Assembly: GCA_003667245.1 (NCBI GenBank)
Contig: RCNN01000009.1
Coordinates: 119,897 to 183,896 of the forward strand
DNA: 64,000 bases
Direction of reading: 5' to 3'
Source: Heterostelium multicystogenum
Taxonomy: Eukaryota > Evosea > Eumycetozoa > Acytosteliales > Acytosteliaceae
Shown: one piece after another, positions 46,002 through 59,165 of the stretch
How the letters are laid out: every line of letters begins with the position of its first letter
How positions within the stretch are numbered: position 1 is the first letter of the stretch
Program-made: the position numbers and the translations under genes
The notes under the pieces: generated by a model
Told to the model about the DNA's origin: nothing
What the model saw: only the letters and a program-made list of their open reading frames with translations
Database searches by the model: none

Positions 46002-47553
46002 TTTATACTTCTATATTTATCACACAAACTATATTAATCAATAAGTTAAACTTGAGAGATCTAGTCTTGCAAAAACTGCCACAGTTTGGAAGTAATTTTT
46101 GCAAAAAAGTAGAGTCCAATCAAATAAACTCAGACTCATAGAACATGTGTACTATAATAGTACAGGTCTCTGTAGACCTATTTTGTACTATTATAATACC
46201 TGCCCAAGTCGGACTCCATGGATGTCATAGACAAACTTGGACTTTGTTAAAATTTTATAATAATACAGATCATGTGATGAGATTCCATACAAATCCACAA
46301 AAAAAAACACCAATAAATAAATAGATCATAGATAGAATGATAAGAAATTTTGTAAGTACAATATTTTTATATTATATTATTTATTTAGATAATCTAAGCA
46401 ACTCAAAAAAATATATATATAATTAGAATAATGAAAATTCATAAAGATATGTAACGTTCAAAAGTTTAAATTTAAATTTAGCATTCAAGTAAAGTCAGAA
46501 GAATGGCGGTTACATATTGTGATTTTTGTTTAGTGTTATTGATATTTGATTTTTTCAATCAAATTTTGTGTGGTGGTAAATCACTCATTCATATTCTTTG
46601 CTTTATTTTTGCTTATTTTTGACATTTTAAGTCAATTCACTCAATGATCAAAGACAAGAAATTTTATATCATTATTTAGATAATAATAATAATAATAATA
46701 ATTTACATTTTAAAGATAATTCAAGAATTAAACGTGCATGACACATACTCTGAATCAAACAATTCATTCATTCATTCGTTGTTATCACCAAAGAAAAACA
46801 AAAAACAAAAACAACAAAATAATTTGTAAAATTAAAGAAAAAAACATTTTCTTTTAAAACTTTTTTTTGCCCTTTTTTTTTGCTCCACATTTATTGTGAT
46901 TGTTTTGTGTTAATCAAGAATCAAACGAACAATAGTATTATTATTTTAACAGATTGGAATTATTATCACCAACAGCAACAACAACTAATTTGCTTGTCAA
47001 GTTGAATTCATTGTAATTGTAGGGCAAAAGAGTAATCATATTAAGGATTCCAACTAAAGCAGCAGCAACAACAGCAACCAACAATCTTACAAAAACCAAC
47101 ACATCATAATTTTTATAGTAATTTAATTAAGTAGTAGACTTTAGAGCACGACGATATTACTTTGATTATTACCATCTTTAGAAATAATTCATTAGTTAGT
47201 TTAGTTCGTTAATGTTCAGGTCCAATTGGTTTGGTTTAATTTAGTTTAGTACATCTTTAGTAATAATAATATTACAACACACACATTATAAACAAGACAA
47301 CACTACCTCCTACACCCAATCATTACTATCGTCCCTTCATAGGTTTTCAGAGATTAAATCAATCGATATTATTAATTCAATAAATAATACTCATACCCCA
47401 ACACTACAACCTAACATCATAATAATTAAAAAGTATTATTCATTGCATTTGCAACACACACCTCAGTCACACACTCACCACGAAACTTTCGCATCTTAAT
47501 ATATCCTATTCTCATTTTTACCACATTTCTTCTTTGTAGTTGTTGTTGTGTAA
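46002..47553. other. Intergenic region with a strong hairpin
   Basis: About 1.55 kb of AT-rich DNA between the divergent TRAPPC3 and RhoGEF genes. It has an AAT run near 46681-46703 and the hairpin at 46149-46199. No coding signal. Confidence 0.5.
46149..46199. other. 51-nt long hairpin
   Basis: GTACTATAATAGTAC (46149-46163) pairs with GTACTATTATAATAC (46185-46199) with one mismatch, then AGGTCT pairs with AGACCT around a CTGT loop. The two stems are separated by a five-base bulge. It could be a transcribed stem-loop or a DNA cruciform; no transcript evidence. Confidence 0.45.
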
Positions 47554-50500
47554 ATGGAGCAACAACAACCACAACCAGCAAACGCCATGACAAACACCTT
47601 CTGTTGAGCCGTCTGCAACTACAGAGGTGGGTGGTAGTGAAGATAGCAAAAACATTAACACCAACAACAACTGCAGTGGAAACAACAATACCACTCCAAC
47701 GACAGAAGCAGGATCAGAAACAGACACAAACAAAAATAGTAATAGTGAAACATCAACATCTACAAATAATATTAATAATAGTAGTAATAGTAGTAGTAAT
47801 AATAGTAATGAAATGTCAACTTTAGTATCTTCAAATAGTAATAGTAATAATAGTAATAATATAGGAATGTTAAAATCAAGAGGATCTTCGAGTAATTTAT
47901 TACATTCATCGACTGGTGTGTTTATGCAAAGTTGTCTATCTTTTCTGTTGAGAACCTTCACTGTAAAGAGATGGATCGAGAAGATGTTGGTCGGTGAAAC
48001 ACTGTCTGCCGATTTCTATTCTAGTCTGCGCGATGGTGTTTTGCTGTGTCGTCTGATGCTCTCGGTCAAAAGCCAACTCTATCCCAAAGATTCACACTGG
48101 AAGCACTCTCAACTTTAAGATTCGTGAGAATCTCTTGTTCTTTTTGCAGGCACTCGAGGACATCGGTGTGTCACGTTACTACTTGTTCTCGGTAGGCGAT
48201 ATCTTGGAGAAGAAAAAACCACTACAAGGTACTCGAGTCACTCGAGGTCCTTGCGGATATTGCCACTACCGACATCTTTGCTAAGGATCCAGAAAAGCAC
48301 ATCGAACCTGTCACCGACGAACAGGCGGCAGAACTTCAATTCTCTGAAAAAAGATATTGCTGACACTGAGGCATTATTGAAGCGACTACATATTACTCAG
48401 GTCAAGAGACAACCATGCAAGCGTGCTCTCTTTGCGAATGAGCCTAAACAATCAGGACACCAACATCGTCCATCAGGAAGTTTCATTTCTTCCTCTACCT
48501 TCACCGGAGTCAACAGACTCTCTTCATCAGGCACTCATTCACACTCCTCAACCTCTGCTACAGGTGGTCAGTCCTCAATGACAAGTTCTGGTTCTCGACC
48601 AATTGTCAAGGCATCACTTTCACCTGGACAGATCATACAAAAAGCAAAACAGCACGAGAAGAAATGGATTAGAATTCAAAGCGTTGGTTAGAGGACATCT
48701 AATGAGAATAAAATACCACAAGCGAGTTCGTATGGCAGCTTACCGACACAACATTGTTAAGGAATTGCTCTCCACAGAAGAGGTGTACGTCAAAAACTTG
48801 GAGAACTTACAAAAGTTCTACTTTGAACCACTTACCGAAAATGCATCGAAACTCAACATAAAGACAGCAATTGACGAGCAACTCAAAAAGATTTTCTCCA
48901 ATGTCGAAGTCATCAAGAACTACAACCATTCACTTCTAGACCAACTTAAGCCAATTGTCCTCGATTGGTCATCATCCAAAAAGATTGGTCCAATCTTTAT
49001 TCAATTTGTAAGACTGTCAATGATTTTCAGGATTAGGATGTAGACTAACTTAATTTCTTTGTTATTAGATATTCCTATTGAAAGTCTATACACAATATGT
49101 CAAAGAATATACGGTTTCATATGAAGCCATCAACAGTATGAGAAAGAATAACTCTAAATTCGATAGTTTTATTTTGGATAAAGAAATGGCTGATGGTAGA
49201 TCCATGAGTGATTATTTGATTTTGCCAGTACAAAGAATACCTAGATATACACTATTATTAGCTGTATGTTATAAATTACACTTGTATATTAATATGTTTG
49301 CCTAACTCTTTTATTATTAGGATTTTGGTGAAAAACACTTGGACTGATCATATAGACTATCAAGATCTAACAGAGTCCTTAAAGAGAATGCAAGAAGTAG
49401 CTTCGTCTATTAATGAGAAAAAGAGAGAAGCCGAGAATATTCAGAAAGTAACAGAGATTCAAAATAACTTTATTGGAAAATTTGAAGTAAGTTATAAAGA
49501 ATACTTTATCTTATTTTAACATGCATATTGACCAATCCTTCTTAGAACTTGGCAGAACCACACAGAAGATTTGTTCATGAAGGATCCTTAAGTGTTATAA
49601 ATCCAGGTGGAAAAGAATCACAAAGAATATTCTATTTATTTAATGATGTATTAATTGGTACCAAACCAACAACAAGTGGACTTGTAAAGAGAAAGGATGC
49701 TCTTAAAGTTAAAGAATCAATAAGAATGAATTTGGTTTCACTTCGAACTAAACAATCAGCTGAGCAACAACAACAAGCCCAACAACAGAGTACCACTAAT
49801 ACATCATTGTCATCCTCACAGGAGAAGAGACCATTGAGTGTTTCACAAGAAAAGCCAAGTGGACCAGCCCCAATTACCTCCTCTGGCAGCTTGAGCTCAC
49901 CTGCACTCACAACTTCGGTTGAAAAACCACCTCTTCACCCAACACCATCGTCAAGTAAACCACCAAACAAACCACAACCTAAAATACCAGAGACCAGTAG
50001 CAATAACAACTTTACCCCATTCAAGACTGCACCTCACTCGAACACAACACAACACCATTTTTAAGACAATCAGCACCACCCTCTATTCCTCCCTCATCAT
50101 CAAAGCCACCTGCTTCTGGTGAACCACTTACCAGAAGTAGAACATCTACCAATTCACCGACTGGAATTGCACCATTGCCCTATAAAAATAGAACAATGAC
50201 AAGCGCATCCCCACCCACAACCTCCACCTGCAGCAAACAAAGCCAACTCACTTTTCACATCAAAAACCACCTGCTACCGCAAATAAACCACCTATCTCGC
50301 CCCAAACCACAACCACCACTACAACAACCAGCCCACCAGCAACAATACTACATCAACCTCCACAAACAACACAGCCAACGACAGCACCATCCACAACTAC
50401 ACCACAAACAAACAATACCAATTCACAACCAAATTCAACTAATTCTAGTTCAACAAAATCCGATTTAATTATTGAATTAGTTTGATTCATTTGGAACATG

Positions 50501-51133
50501 TATTCTAAAGTTATTATGTCCTAATATTAAAGAAAGAGATATTTGGATGACAGAGTTTAAAAAAAGTGCAAGATGATTTGGATGCCAGAAAGATTGTTAA
50601 TGACGAGGGCAATGAAGAGATCACAGGAGCGTGCTGGTTTGGCTAAAGCCGCACTCAGTCAACAATATGCTACTCTAAGAGTAAGAGGTAGACACCTTGC
50701 ACTCTCTGAGGTTAAAGATCAGCAGGAGCAAGAAGACCAGCCTGCTTCACCGACTGGTTCATCTTCTACTTCAGGTTCCTCTGGACTTCCAATTGGATTC
50801 GCAAATCCAGCAGCAGAACGTGAGTTCCAAATTCTTAGAAGACAAACCATGTCAAGAAGATCACAGAATGGAACTATCAGCGGAAGCGACGGTGCTTCAT
50901 CATCATCTTCTCCATCAACACCAAACTCGGCATCACCATCACTAACACCTCTTGGATCGGTATCTCCCAAGAACAGCAAAGAAGACTTGATGTCTTCTAC
51001 GACAATGGACAGCGCATCAGCCGATGACTCTATGAATAAGAAATCAACAGTATCAAGATCATGGTTTTCATCACTGCGAAGCAAAAAGAAGAAACCAAAG
51101 CGCATCTTCTATAATGGAAGTTTTCAACAGTGA
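47554..51133 (+). CDS. CH-IQ-RhoGEF-PH protein
   Basis: Guanine nucleotide exchange factor for Rho/Rac with an actin-binding calponin-homology domain. MEQQQPQPANAMTNT starts at 47554; a low-complexity Asn/Ser/Thr stretch follows. The CH domain begins RWIEKMLVGETLSADFYSSL and continues as ENLLFFLQALEDIGVSRYYL, ESLEVLADIATTDIF. An IQ motif (IQALVRGHLMRIKY) precedes the DH domain (ELLSTEEVYVKNLENLQKFY, SMSDYLILPVQRIPRYTLLL). The PH part begins RRFVHEGSLSVINPGG, FYLFNDVLIGT, and is interrupted by a long Gln/Ser/Pro-rich insert before its end (CPNIKERDIWMTEFKKS). The tail is Ser-rich, then basic (SLRSKKKKPKR). At least eight frame changes are needed (for example about 47602, 48080, 48113, 48222, 48685, 50060). 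Confidence 0.72.
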
Positions 51134-51566
51134 CCAACACCCACCTCACACAGAGACATCTGAAAATAATAACAGTTGACGATAACAGTTGATCACCGAC
51201 ATTTTAAATATATAGCTATGTAATATTAAACAAAAGTCACACTACACCACTTTAGTTTGACAGTTTCCAGCATGTTCAATTGGATACTGTTAATTCAATC
51301 AAATAAATTATTTAATTGGTGGATTATTTATACAATAATTCTTTTATTTATTAAATATACAGTTAATTTGAATTTTGATTCATTCCTATACATTCTATCT
51401 TATAATAAAGACAGATCTATTTGACATTTGTAAGACTTGAGAGCTGACCGATCCCAATAATAACCTCTTAATCGTACCCATACCTCTTGATCCCATTAAC
51501 TACACAATCAACTTCAAATTTTATCAGCAACCTTTGTGATTGTGTCTGAAACTTCATTTGATCCAA
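51134..51566. other. Spacer between convergent genes
   Basis: AT-rich 433-bp spacer. No gene was seen. Confidence 0.5.
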
Positions 51567-52018
51567 CTAGTAGGTATTTAATATTCTGTTAAGACAATTA
51601 TTAATTAAATCATCATTTCGATATTCATAAGCATTTTCTTTGATAGTTACATTACAAGGTATATTCATTTTCTGGTAATAGTGGAGTTCCTTGAGCGATT
51701 CAATCTTTTTTTTGTTGGATCTTTTCATTTGATGTAATTGATCTTCATTGGAATCAACAAGATCAGGAACACCGGAAAACATTTCGAAAACCATTTTGCT
51801 CAATGTTGATGTACTTGGTGAACATTGTTGATTTGATTCTGGAATAGGAGGGAAAACCTATTTGTATTTTAATATTAATATTAAGTTAAATAAAAAATTG
51901 TATTTATTATCGTACTGATAAGAAAAATAATTTGATCTTCATTGGAAATCATAGAGGTAACCTTTTCTGCTGCTTTTCTGCTACTAGCAGAACCATCGAT
52001 ACATATCAAATATTTCAT
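51567..52018 (-). CDS. Universal stress protein-like, short
   Basis: The likely ATG at 52018 gives MKYLICIDGSASSRKAAEKV, matching the first strand and helix of a USP domain (CVDGS...A). After an intron (about 51858-51914) the frame reads VFPPIPESNQQCSP, KMVFEMFSGVPDLVDS and LNRILNTY, then stops. The characteristic C-terminal GSRG-type nucleotide motif is not visible, so it may be a divergent or truncated USP. Upstream coding sequence (ISKELSSKE) suggests a further 5' exon might exist, but no start was found. Function cannot be assigned. Confidence 0.45.
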
Positions 52019-52667
52019 TTCTTTAGATGAAAGTTCTTTAGATATCTATTTACAATGTTGATTTCAATTATCTTCAAAACAAATGAATAAAACAAATAAT
52101 AGACACAAATATATATATTTTTGTGTCTTTTTTCAAAAATATTTTTATTTGATTGCTTTAGTGTGTTGTGTGTTTGTTGATATTTATTATCTTTAAATAT
52201 ATGAATATATATAAGGGTTATTAAAAATCAATCAATAAATAATATAATGTAGAAATAATAGTAGTAGAGTAGGGTAGTAGAAAGATTAGAATATGAAGAT
52301 GAGGCACCTAAGTTGCAATGTTGTAAATAAATAGGTTAATATAAATTTCTAACAAATATATTAAAAAAATTAATATGTATTTTTCAAAAAACAACAAATT
52401 TCGCAGTTTAATTGCCTTTAAAGAAAAAGGGGGAGTTTGTTGATACAATTTCAATGGATGAGAAGGATGGGGGGTTTATTTCCATTTTGTTGTGGGGTTT
52501 TAATAAGATGACGGGTGTGTTGTTCATCCTTATCTAAGTCCTTGATTTGCAAACCCTTAAACTTGATAATAACACTGTTTGTGGGTAAATTGCAAACAAA
52601 CATAATGGTAATAATAATGTAAATTTCAATTCATTTTACCAGTTTGTTCTCTTTGCAAATATAAATA
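52019..52667. other. Intergenic region, no gene seen
   Basis: AT-rich, 649 bp, with an imperfect inverted repeat of A/T tracts near 52108-52152. No gene. Confidence 0.5.
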
Positions 52668-54817
52668 TTATAATAATTTGAATTTCTTGAACAGAGCCAA
52701 TGAGATTATACCTATGATAACTAATGATATGATGATCAGGGAGAATGGCAGGAAATCACCCCGTTGCTCAATTTGACCAGGGAACATCATATTCATTCCA
52801 AATATACCGGCAATCAAATTCATTGGCATAAGATGAGACCAAGAGATGTAAATTTCTGCATACTGCTATTTAAAGAGTGTGATTCCTCATTCATGATCAA
52901 TGATAACTAAAAATAGAATTGATTGGTTGATTGGATGGGTGAATTGCAAAGGAGGCGGATTAGTTTAAAATTGGAAATTGAGACGAAGGGGTTTTCTGAC
53001 GAGCGTTATTGGCACCACCAGAATTAATGTTGTTATCAACTTACTTTTGAAATGAATACATTCTTTAAATTCTCCAGGAGGTCTTCGGTTAACTTGACAT
53101 TTTGTTTTAAGTCTAATAATCTTGTCTTTAACATTGTTCAAGTACATCTCTGTTTCCTTGCTGATATTCTCTCTAAGTAGTGCTGATAAAATATCACTTG
53201 AGACAAGACATTAGTGATTGTTTGATTGGGTATTTAGGTGATGGTGTTGCATACTTTTTAATGAATAGACATAGTAAAAGATGAGTACATTTACGACTTG
53301 CACGACCTAGCCTAAGATTGACTTCACCATATTCAATGTTCTCCTGGAAACTGAATGTGTCGAGAATCTCAACTTCAGTTGAGAGACGATCACTGTGCGA
53401 AAGTATATTCTTCGTTGATTGAGTCAAAGAATGCAAAGAGTAGCCATTCGGAGCTAGAAAGCTGTGACCTATCGGTACCAAGATATCTAAACGACTTGAT
53501 GATATTGTCAAAGCAATCGAGTGGATCTCTGTGGAACACTACAATATATTCACGGAACAATACGATATAGAAGAAGTTTTCTACTAGTTCCGCGCATTCA
53601 GAGTAGGCCAGCTCTGAGCAAATAATGAATAGATAGTTAGGAAACTCCTCACATTTCTCCGAGCTGTCATTACCCAGGATCTGCTCGAGACGGTCAGCGG
53701 GTGCAAGCACAGCTCCTCACCAACAATCTCGATCTGTTCGTCAGTCAAGCCCTGTAAATCGATCCAGCAAGGCGATTGCAAGCTCTTTAGCACATGTGAT
53801 GGTAGCTTTTTCTTACTAAATGAATCTATCATGTCCTTGAGAGAGCCATCTGTTTCATCGTCGCTTCCATAGCCACTGTCTACCACAGTGTAATCTGGTG
53901 ATGAAAGTGGAGAGAGAACGGAAGCTGGGGAAGGTATTTTCCCCACCAGTTGTATTGCTTTGAATTGCTAGCCGATGTGGATTTGGGCGATGTTATTGTG
54001 GAGTTGGTTTTAGAAGCTGGCAAAGAAGAAGAAGAAGGAGTAGTATTTCCATCTATTTCGTCCAATAAAGATGACTTTGCCGTGATGTGGAGAAGGGGAG
54101 TTCACATTTAGGTCAGGGGGTTGCTGCATATCAACATCTTCTGTGTCTTTAGCTTTATTCTCTGCCTCCTCAGCTTCATGATCGATAATATTCTTGAGGC
54201 TCACATTACCAAGAAATCTTTAGATTCAAGCATTGTCAATGTCAAATGAACGATAGCATTGTGATAGCAATACTTACTCTGTAGCTCATCGAAGGTATAT
54301 GAATATAAAGCATCTCTTTCTTCAGAGATAATCAATATTTGTTGTGGAGGTTTATGCTTTGAAGAAGAGAATGAATAGAGATTTGCCAACGATTGACTAA
54401 GATGATAGTCTTTCAATTTGTCACTATTATTTCCTCCTCTATTGTTGCTATTATTGTTGTTGTTATTGTTGTTGTTGCTATTGTAAATATTAGGTTGATA
54501 TGTTGTTAATATTGGTTGTTGTGATTCTACATCGAAATCATGCTGATGATCATTAACAGAATCAATACTACTCTTTAACAAATTACTATGACTATCATTT
54601 GTATTACAACTATCAATTAAGATTTATTATTATTATTAATAATATTATTATTATTAATGTTGTTGTTGCTATTGTTATTGTTGTTTTTTGTTATCAATAT
54701 AACTATTTGATGTAGTATCTAGTTCTATATTACCAACATTATTACTGTTGTTGATATGAGGACATTTGAACTACGATTGCGTAGAAATGATAGATCTAAC
54801 AACGGTTTCTTTTCCAT
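52668..54817 (-). CDS. CorA-like magnesium/metal ion transporter
   Basis: Two-membrane-pass CorA-family transporter. The proposed ATG at 54817 opens MEKKPLLDLSFL, followed by Asn-rich low-complexity sequence (an Asn tract near 54430-54485). An acidic region (HEAEEAENKAKDTEDVDM) leads to the CorA core: SPCWIDLQGLTDEQIEIVGE, LCLHPLTADRLEQI, NFFYIVLFREYIVVFHRD and YLNNVKDKIIRLKTK. The signature GMN is present in LIAGIFGMNMMFPG between the two hydrophobic segments; the second is FSLIIISLVIIGIISLALF, near the stop at 52670-52668. Introns and several one-base shifts break the frame. The 5' end is uncertain. Mg2+ specificity is inferred from GMN. Confidence 0.75.
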
Positions 54818-55255
54818 TATACTTCTACTATTGATTATTATTATTATTATTGATTATTGATTATTACTATCTGAAGGTAATTGATAGATGTAGTGAATGA
54901 TTGATTGATTACTATTGGATATCGAGTAATAACAACAAATTCAAAAAGCAACATTACATTTCTAAATGTGTTCTATTATTACTTATAATTATGTTATATA
55001 TCTATATATAACTAAAAAAAAGAATTAAAACTACTCGTATATATATATAAATAGAAAAAAGTAAGTATTCAATACTCAATCACTTTCCTAAACTAAAACG
55101 GAGTGACACACACCTAAAAACCCACACCACACACACTAGTTTAGACCAAACCTGATCAGACAGAGTGATTTTAAAATAGGGAATGCAAAATTCATATGAA
55201 ATGACACTCAGATTTATACAAGTAGAAATTATATTGTGTTTGTGTTTATTCATTC
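54818..55255. promoter_or_regulatory. Upstream region of the CorA gene
   Basis: AT-rich, 438 bp, with ATT repeats near 54836-54862. Probably promoter and 5' UTR. Confidence 0.45.
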
Positions 55256-58200
55256 CTATTCTTTGGTGGACATTTGCTGATTGCGGCTATCCATTCGTCT
55301 AGCTCGGTTTGGTTGGTTGCGCAAATTGAGGAACTCACGCTCATCTGACGATCCTGCTGACTTCAGGGCCATGCAGTAGGGCTTGTAATATGATTTGGAA
55401 ACTGATACGTTGACGAGTTGGATGAATACCCTTAGGCTTCTTGTCACGCGATGTCTTGAAGTAGAAGAGGTAGCCATTCTTCAAAACGAACCAACGCTTG
55501 GTCCAGTTACGACGCATAGCTCCTTTCTTGGTGAGAATCTCCTTGCTTGACGATTTCTCCCCAGTTGAATGGTGATCGACGCTTTGCTGTTTGGTTCCAA
55601 TGGAGAATCCTTCTTCGTCGTCCGAGTCGCTGTCATCGACACCGACACCGCTGTTGTTTCGGCTGTGACCAGAGGCTCTTCCGGGATATGGCGAGTTGTC
55701 TGGCGATGATGGTGACATTTGGGATGGTGGAATACCCGGTAGCGATTTGGTGGGTGGCATGGTGCGGCGCTTCTGTGATTCGTTGTGATCCGACTGGTGT
55801 TTCTGGTACTCCTTCTCGACATCGGCAAAAATATCGTGGAATCCGTCATAAACATTCGAAACTGAAGATTGAGTTGAAGGCAGTGCAGTCCATGGGAGAG
55901 GCACTTTTTTTACGGAGCAACAGTGTCGCAAAACACGATCGATATGTTGTTTGGCGTCATCTTATTGACCTGACAGTTTTCTGACACTTTAGTCAACATT
56001 CTCATGAGATAATAGGTACAGAATCGGTTGATCTGTGGAATCTTCTCGATGAGCACCTTCAAAGCAGCATACTTCTCTGCTTTGGAGTCAATATCTGCAA
56101 TCTCCACAAACGATTCGAACTCTTTGAATGTCAAATAGTGGCTCCGGTAGATTTCTCACCCAGAGTTTGAGGAGACATGCTACGACGTGGATGTCCAATT
56201 CCGAATAGTCTAGCTCAACACCTGTTTCAATCTCTTCACGTGATGCATCTAAAACACGTTGATTGGCAGAGAGACGGAAGATTCCTTCTTCGGAAGCTGC
56301 ATGCTCGTAAAGGTAGTCGATGATTCTGTGGACAAACAAGGAATGGCACGTCCTTGTTCGGCTGGACGTGCATACAAGTGCTCCAATGGTATAGAGAAGA
56401 GTTTGTTCTGGTTGGCCCTTGGAAATTGCCCTTGGAGATACTGGCCATCCAATCCTCTTTGATGGTTTTATTCTCACATTGGACCCACAATTGAGACCAT
56501 ATTGTTTACCAGATCCGGATGTTAAAAATAATGTCTTCTCATCGTCTTTGGGAGATTTTTGATGTCCATGTTCTTAACCCTCCATTTTACCAACAAACTT
56601 GTACTTTGTGTTACTACCAATGTTACTACTGGATCCACCAATTCCAAGGGTAGTATCGTAGAGCACCGATGGGAATAAAGCAGTCTGTTTCTTGCAATAG
56701 ATAAGTAGATCGCTGACATAATATACAGTAATAAGAGGAGGATGGCGAATTTCCAATGGAGATGGACATGTTACCCTCCTTGATGAGGAAACGTTCCTTC
56801 TTCAACTAAATAAGATGCATCAAATCCGATCAAATGATTGCTGCAATTTCATGAGTTGAATCAGAATTGTGTGACTGTCCGACCAAGTTTCCAAGTGCTT
56901 GCATCTTGTCGAGAGCACCACGGATAGAGTTGGCTTCGTTTGGATCGGCACTGTCTGTCTCCTTTAGATCCTGGAGGGAAATATCATGTAGCTGGTGATT
57001 CTGGTAAAGTGGTGTCGGGATCAGGGAATCAATATCGGCACCATCTGACTTTTCTTCACAGGTCTTGAGGAATGCCTGGAAGTTTTTGGACTGGCTCACA
57101 CGATTTAGGGGTGATCAATGCTTTTGAAAAGTTACCAAACATATACAGAGTAGAGCGACATGAATTTACCAGATGCTTTGAAAAAATGTTTGTCCAAGGG
57201 TTGGACCATTTGGATCTCCATATTGCTTCAAACAATTCTCTAACTCCTCGAGGAACTTATTCTGGTGAGAAAGCAATGGCTCAATATTGGCAAAGATTGC
57301 AACTTCATCTTCTTTGAATACTTTGCTGAAAAGTCTGTCGTCTGTTCTCAGTCCGGCTAAATAGACCTGGACAAGAGTTTGTGAGTCCACTGACATAGTT
57401 TCTTTCAGCAGCAACAAAGCGGCGCACTCTAGCACGCTTGGGGTCTTCTCCTTGTATCTCTCTCTCAAGGTTGTCTGATGAAGTTGTGCGAGCATCTTTA
57501 CTTTGACCTCCTGCACCAGATCCTGCTGCATTTCTGTCCAATTGCTTCTGGATATCAATAGATTTCTCCAACTCAGACTTTCTCTTCTGCCCTTCTTGTA
57601 GGTGGCCAAACATGGCTGCATTGCATCGAGCTGTTCAGTCAAAAGTTTTGCTGCTTGCTGTAAATTTTCAACATATTCTATCATCTGCTCCATTACTTCA
57701 ACGGAATTAGAGTCATTGGCCAAACGAATGGTGCTGGCAGACTCTTGTCCGACAGCAGTAACACGTCCTCTGAGGAAATCACGCTCCTGCTGCAACTCTG
57801 CTTGACGAACCAAGTTGATACCTTTGCTCTTTGAAGCATTGGCATTGCATTTTCCTTCAATATTATCGTAGAGAGATCTGACCTTATCATAGTTCTTCTT
57901 AGCGGCACGGACTACCTTGATATCACGATTGACATATTGATCCACTGTACCACGAAAACCAGACATTGTCTGATTATCCAACTTATCTCTGAACAGCTCC
58001 AGGTCTCTGTGTAGATCACCAACCTTAAACATGCATTGACCCATAAATTATCTTGTTGTGCAATCAACATTGTTCCATAGTTTTTAAATGCCTCTGCCAA
58101 GCTATGTCCTTCTCTAATTGTAGCTGGAAATAATAATTAAAATGTTAATACAATGGATCTATATTTGGTGGGTAAACATTATCAACTTACAAGAACTTGC

Positions 58201-59165
58201 TTGTGATCGCTTAGTAATCTTTGTATAAATATCTTTTAGGTTAATTAAAGTTCTCCCTCTGCAATCTAGGTAAATAGGTATAGGTATTAGTATGTAATTG
58301 GCTAATGGACATGTGAATGAATGATAACATACTCTATTTTGGATGGTAATTTCTGGAAAATCTAAGGATGTTAAATCAACAGAATTTCTGTTGGATGCTG
58401 GAGGAGAGAAGGATTCTGTCGATGAATTCATTGGATTGCTGTTGGCGTTGTTTATTGGTACAAGAGGTGGGGTTGATAAAAGTGGGGGTGGACTTAAAGG
58501 TGGTGGTGGCTGTGGCTTGACCAAATCCATTTGGGCCAGTTGGTGGCATTGAATAATGCTGTTTCCGCTGATGTTGATTGGAGGTGGTGGAGGAAGCTGA
58601 GTTGGCATTGGAGGTGGTGGGAGATTAGCAATCGATGAAGGAAGTGGTGGAAGCTGAAGTGGGCATTGGAGGTGGAGGCATTGAATTGGAAAACTGAGGT
58701 GGAGGTGGTAAATTGGTTGGAATTGGGGGTGGTGGCATCGAGCTGATGGGTGGAGGTGGTGGCATATTCAGGTTGGTTGGGGGCAATGGAGGCAAATTAG
58801 TAAATTGTACAGTTGCCCTCGATTGCGATTGATGGTGAGGCAATGGAAGACTACCTGCAGAGGTGCTAATTGGAGTTCCAGTCATTAGCTTGGCAGGTGG
58901 CTGTGGTGGTAATTTATTTGGTGGTTTTTGTGTTGCTCCATGGTTGGTGGTGAAATTGGTGTCTGAGTCATATTTTGTTGTGGTTGCTGTTGTACAAGAT
59001 GCGGTGGTTTTGCCAAAGGTGGTGGTTTTGTCAAAGGTGATGGTTTGTTTGGAGGCAAAACTTTTATTTGGTGGTGGTGGTGAAAGAGAGCCTGCACTAT
59101 TACTCTTTGGCAAGAGTGGTGGAGGAGTCTTCAGTAATGGTGGAGGTGGAAGTTGGTTTATCCAT
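55256..59165 (-). CDS. Pro-rich / BAR / RhoGEF / PH / RhoGAP / PH multidomain protein
   Basis: Combines activation and inactivation domains for Rho-family GTPases. From the 5' end: Pro-rich repeats (MPPPPPISSMPPPPIPTNLP), a BAR-like coiled coil (VGDLHRDLELFRDKLDNQTM, YVNRDIKVVRAAKKNYDKV), a DH domain (VRRFVAAERNYVSGL, FSKVFKEDEVAIFANIEPLL), a first PH (LIKEGNMSISIG to SKEDWMASISKAISKGQ), a RhoGAP domain with Arg finger in EEGIFRLSA, LLKLWVRNLPEPL and NKMTPNNISIVF, then a second PH (KKGAMRRNWTKRWFVLKNGY). Catalytic GAP residues appear intact. It ends RNQQMSTKE. Introns near 58270-58340, 58130-58195 and others, plus many one-base shifts; borders are approximate. The start at 59165 is the nearest ATG and is one frame off. 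Confidence 0.72.
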
